Origin: Candidatus Cloacimonadota bacterium
Lineage (GTDB): Bacteria > Cloacimonadota > Cloacimonadia > Cloacimonadales > TCS61
DNA length: 26,741 bases
NCBI GenBank assembly: GCA_021108055.1
Contig: JAIORR010000282.1
Coordinates: 1-26,741 of the forward strand
Direction: 5' to 3'
The position numbers and the translations under genes are program-made. Of this stretch, positions 24,598-26,741 are shown in pieces. The notes under the pieces were generated by a model. It had not been told where the DNA came from, searched no databases, and saw only the letters and a list, made by a program, of their open reading frames with translations. Position 1 is the stretch's first letter. The number at the start of each line of letters is the position of its first letter.

Positions 24598-24646
24598 GTT
24601 AACGAAGGCATTCGACGAAGAATCATACCAGCCAGTGAAAAAAATT

Positions 24647-25090
24647 ATGGGATATATAAAAGAATTTATTATAAATTCAAAAGAAGACACAAAAACTTTA
24701 GCAGAAAAAATTGCTCCGTTTTTACAAAAAGGTGATGTGATTGCATTGTATGGCGAGCTGGGAACAGGAAAAACTTTTTTTACACAGAAATTGTGTGAAT
24801 ACCTTGGTGTATCGGAAAACGTAAACAGTCCCAGCTATGTATTAATGAATGAATACAACGGGAAATATAGTATTTCTCATTTAGATCTTTATAGGATCGA
24901 TTCTGAAGAGGAAGTTCTGGAATTGGGTCTTCACGAAATATTTGAAAATAGAATCACAATAATTGAATGGGCAGAAAAAGCGGAAGGCTTGTTACCGCAG
25001 AATACTATTCATATCTGGTTCGAATTTGATAATTCGCACAGGAAAGCATGCATTCAAAGTTACAGGGATATTTCTTACTTAATCAGTTGA
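24647..25090 (+). CDS. tsaE: tRNA threonylcarbamoyladenosine biosynthesis protein TsaE
   Basis: TsaE is the ATPase of the TsaB-TsaD-TsaE complex that makes t6A37 in ANN-decoding tRNAs. The 147-aa product has the family layout: SKEDTKTLAEKIAPFLQKGDVIALYG, Walker A GELGTGKT at 36-43, NSPSYVLMNEY, HLDLYRID, LGLHEIF and ITIIEWAEKAEGLLP. ATG 24647 gives the normal N-terminus, although no strong SD is seen; an upstream TTG that overlaps porX would add 26 unrelated residues. Its 3' end overlaps the convergent small membrane protein gene by 16 nt. Confidence 0.95.
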   Translation: MGYIKEFIINSKEDTKTLAEKIAPFLQKGDVIALYGELGTGKTFFTQKLCEYLGVSENVNSPSYVLMNEYNGKYSISHLDLYRIDSEEEVLELGLHEIFENRITIIEWAEKAEGLLPQNTIHIWFEFDNSHRKACIQSYRDISYLIS

Positions 25091-25365
25091 TACAGAATTA
25101 TTCCAAGCAGGATGATCGTGATGATATTACCCCAGAGTATTCTGTTCTTCAAGTCTTCGATATATCGGCGATTATTCCGGATCTTATCTTCCAGACGAAG
25201 AAGCATGTGTTCCATATTAGAGAATTTATCACTGAAATTATCTATCTTCTTTACTTTTCGAATATTCTCAAAGTCTTTGATAAAATGTTTTATCATTTCA
25301 AAGAACATGTTTATTAAACCGGAAAGAATAGGGCTGCTTTTTTGAGTTTCTTTATTTTTTTTCAT
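25075..25365 (-). CDS. Small C-terminally anchored membrane protein, unknown function
   Basis: This 96-aa protein starts at ATG 25365 with AGGAGA 5 nt upstream and a good promoter further back. The N-terminal 20 residues are polar, then an amphipathic stretch (LINMFFEMIKHFIKDF), a charged coiled coil (about 40-75: MEHMLLRLEDKIRNNRRYIEDLKN), and one C-terminal TM (about 77-94, GNIITIILLGIILYQLI). The layout resembles XhlA-type or other coiled-coil tail-anchored proteins, but I do not recognise a family. Its stop lies inside tsaE (16-nt tail-to-tail overlap), so no terminator separates the two. Confidence 0.75.
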   Translation of the reverse strand: MKKNKETQKSSPILSGLINMFFEMIKHFIKDFENIRKVKKIDNFSDKFSNMEHMLLRLEDKIRNNRRYIEDLKNRILWGNIITIILLGIILYQLIK

Positions 25366-25411
25366 CCTGTCTCCTAAAGTTTTATCTATATTTTTATTTT
25401 AAATCTTTTGC

Positions 25412-25440
25412 ATTAACGAAAGTGACGGTTTTTATGTCAA
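25412..25440 (-). promoter_or_regulatory. Promoter of the small membrane protein gene
   Basis: On the minus strand TTGACA (25435-25440) and GTTAAT (25412-25417) are separated by exactly 17 nt; the ATG at 25365 follows about 46 nt later. This is the best-spaced promoter in the window. Confidence 0.6.
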
Positions 25441-25539
25441 TAAGTTTTGTGTGTTTTCAATGCAAAAAAAGTTGTGAAAATGCCATTACAAAAACGTTGA
25501 CATTTATGCTGCTGCTTAAGAATTTGTTCAAATTAAGCT

Positions 25540-25561
25540 ACTTACCCTGTAAGTTACAGGG
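25540..25561. repeat. Overlapping palindromes, perfect 17-nt inverted repeat
   Basis: CCCTGTAAGTTACAGGG (25545-25561) has 8-bp perfect arms around one G. ACTTAC-CCT-GTAAGT (25540-25554) overlaps it, so two hairpins compete. AGCT flanks both sides (25537-25540 and 25565-25568). No long T-run follows, so it is not a terminator. A mobile or REP-like element remnant, or a protein-binding site, fits better. No second copy was noticed in the window. Confidence 0.55.
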
Positions 25562-25729
25562 CGAAGCTGTGTCCGGTGTTAAGTTGTTAGTTTTCAGTGG
25601 ATTTTCAACGAGGATATGAAGAAGAAGATTATTATTACTAAAAAAGTTTTGAATTGATTACAATCCTATCAAGTATTGTGAGAATCTACATAGGCATTCG
25701 GCGGGAAGATAGAACATTGTTTTATAACC

Positions 25730-26741
25730 ATGAAAGAAATATTAGAAAAATTTAAAGAAAAGAAAATAGCAGTTATCGGTGATATTATCCTCGATAAATA
25801 CATTTATGGGAAGGTAGATAGAATATCTCCGGAAGCACCCGTTCCGATCGTAAAGGTAATAAAAGAAAAATATGCTCTTGGCGGTGCTGCCAATGTTGCT
25901 GCTAATGTTTCTACTTTAGGTGGAAAAGCTTATCTTTTGGGAGTTGCCGGTAACGATCATTTTAAAACTATATTTATTAATAAAGCTGGGGAATTCGGAA
26001 TCGATACAAACGGTGTTCTATCAGATCCCAAAAAGAATATGATCAGAAAGACGCGTGTTATCGGACTAAATCAGCAATTGCTCAGGATCGATCATGAAAA
26101 TACCGATTACATTGAAACTCATCTGGAAGATAAATTTTTACAAAAACTGAGAGATATTAACGATCTTTCAGCTATAATTGTTTCTGATTATGCAAAAGGA
26201 ACTATCACGGAAAAACTGATAGAACAGTTAAAGCAGCTTTCCCGAAAAAGAAATATTTTACTTATTGTCGATCCCAAACCAAAGCATAAAAATTGGTATG
26301 AAGGATCGACTCTTATTACTCCAAACAAAAAAGAAACTCAGGAAATGAGTGGTGTATCGATTGATAATGAAGATGATTTCTATAAAGCAGGGAAATACCT
26401 TTCAGATAAATTTGATACGAATGTTATCATTACTGCCGGTGCTGATGGGATGTATGTTTTTGAGAAAAGTTTAATGGATAAGGCAAAAGGGATAAGGGAA
26501 AATGGCTCTTTTTCAGATTCAAATCATAACTTACAATTTACCCACATTCCTACAGTGGCAAAAGAAGTTTACGATGTTTCCGGAGCAGGAGACACGGTGG
26601 TGGCTTCACTTGCGTTAGCTTTAAGCTGCAATGCAAATCTTACGGATGCTGCTGCTCTGGCAAATCATGCTGCCGGTATTAAAGTTGGAAAAGTAGGAAC
26701 GGCTCCGGTACATTTAGAAGAATTTTTGCAGAGTTGTGAAG
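25730..26741 (+). CDS. rfaE1: D-glycero-beta-D-manno-heptose-7-phosphate kinase (partial at right edge)
   Basis: The frame is open from ATG 25730 to the window end (337 codons seen). It is a PfkB-family sugar kinase of the RfaE1/HldE N-terminal type: IAVIGDIILDKYIYGKVDRISPEAPVPIV, LGGAANVAANVSTLGG, RIDHEN, VSDYAKG, DPKPKH, TPNKKE, and the catalytic DVSGAGDTV. It phosphorylates heptose-7-phosphate on the way to ADP-heptose for the LPS inner core, implying a diderm. Before the last motif there is a non-conserved insert of about 20 residues (KAKGIRENGSFSDSNHN). Whether a cytidylyltransferase domain follows (bifunctional HldE) cannot be seen. The ATG has no clear SD. Confidence 0.93.
   Translation, partial: MKEILEKFKEKKIAVIGDIILDKYIYGKVDRISPEAPVPIVKVIKEKYALGGAANVAANVSTLGGKAYLLGVAGNDHFKTIFINKAGEFGIDTNGVLSDPKKNMIRKTRVIGLNQQLLRIDHENTDYIETHLEDKFLQKLRDINDLSAIIVSDYAKGTITEKLIEQLKQLSRKRNILLIVDPKPKHKNWYEGSTLITPNKKETQEMSGVSIDNEDDFYKAGKYLSDKFDTNVIITAGADGMYVFEKSLMDKAKGIRENGSFSDSNHNLQFTHIPTVAKEVYDVSGAGDTVVASLALALSCNANLTDAAALANHAAGIKVGKVGTAPVHLEEFLQSCE

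Larger units (their letters stand above)
25366..25729. other. 364-nt intergenic region between divergent genes
   Basis: This gap holds the minus-strand promoter for the small membrane protein (25412-25440), a plus-strand TTGACA (25497-25502) with AAGAAT at 25518-25523 as a weak -10, and the palindrome at 25545-25561. An open frame of 65 codons (25422-25619) crosses the palindrome but lacks an SD and any recognisable protein features. I see no RNA gene. Confidence 0.5.

Noticed and set aside
25422..25619. 65-codon open frame across the intergenic palindrome
   Set aside because: No Shine-Dalgarno, no known motifs, and it includes the palindrome and promoter-like elements, so non-coding DNA is the better reading.
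1..26741. CRISPR array, tRNA, rRNA, transposase or prophage genes
   Set aside because: No spaced direct repeats, no cloverleaf or rRNA segments noticed, and no transposase, integrase or phage structural motifs in any supported frame.

Overview
The window is AT-rich, densely coded bacterial DNA. It carries a heptose-7-phosphate kinase (LPS core), lipoprotein and outer-membrane-type signals, a GWxTD-domain protein, a PorX-type response regulator/PglZ protein, and an ExbB/ExbD/ExbD/TonB-like cluster. These point to a diderm of the Fibrobacteres-Chlorobi-Bacteroidetes (FCB) group. Candidatus Cloacimonadota is my best guess. This is inference from gene content; no rRNA or tRNA is present to place it.

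Layout. (1) 1-1095, minus strand: a GTG-started TetR-family regulator followed 16 nt later by a lipoprotein with a BPL_N/class I amidotransferase-like fold, which runs off the left edge. A FadR-like palindrome lies just upstream of the regulator. (2) 1275-6068, plus strand: dnaE, then a GWxTD-domain exported protein 3 nt behind it. (3) 6289-6648, minus strand: yraN. (4) 6721-17731, plus strand: an eight-gene envelope cluster of a predicted outer-membrane beta-barrel protein, a 673-aa TPR protein, a 1467-aa TPR protein with beta-sandwich-like C-terminal regions, an 86-aa exported protein, ExbB/TolQ, two ExbD/TolR paralogues, and a TonB/AgmX-like single-span transducer. It closes with a strong intrinsic terminator. 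(5) 17781-20171: priA, starting 6 nt after the terminator T-tract. (6) 20351-25090: acyl-CoA dehydrogenase, queH, panB, a porX-like gene split by a frameshift, and tsaE. (7) 25075-25365, minus strand: a small C-terminally anchored membrane protein. (8) 25366-25729: an intergenic region with a perfect 17-nt palindrome. (9) 25730 to the right edge: rfaE1/hldE kinase.

The best candidate for an under-described system is region 4. One ExbB-type stator, two ExbD-type subunits, a TonB-like transducer with an AgmX-like C-terminus, and large periplasmic TPR proteins together resemble the parts list of the Myxococcus AglRQS-Glt proton-driven machine. They are packed here in one locus. The two ExbD paralogues differ at the proton-carrying aspartate: the first has Asn (N26), the second keeps Asp (D36). 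That suggests an asymmetric stator with one active and one structural ExbD.

The other notable point is the porX-like gene. Its response-regulator half and its PglZ half lie in different frames (CGA then TAG at 23934-23939). Removing one base would give an ordinary 511-aa PorX-like protein.
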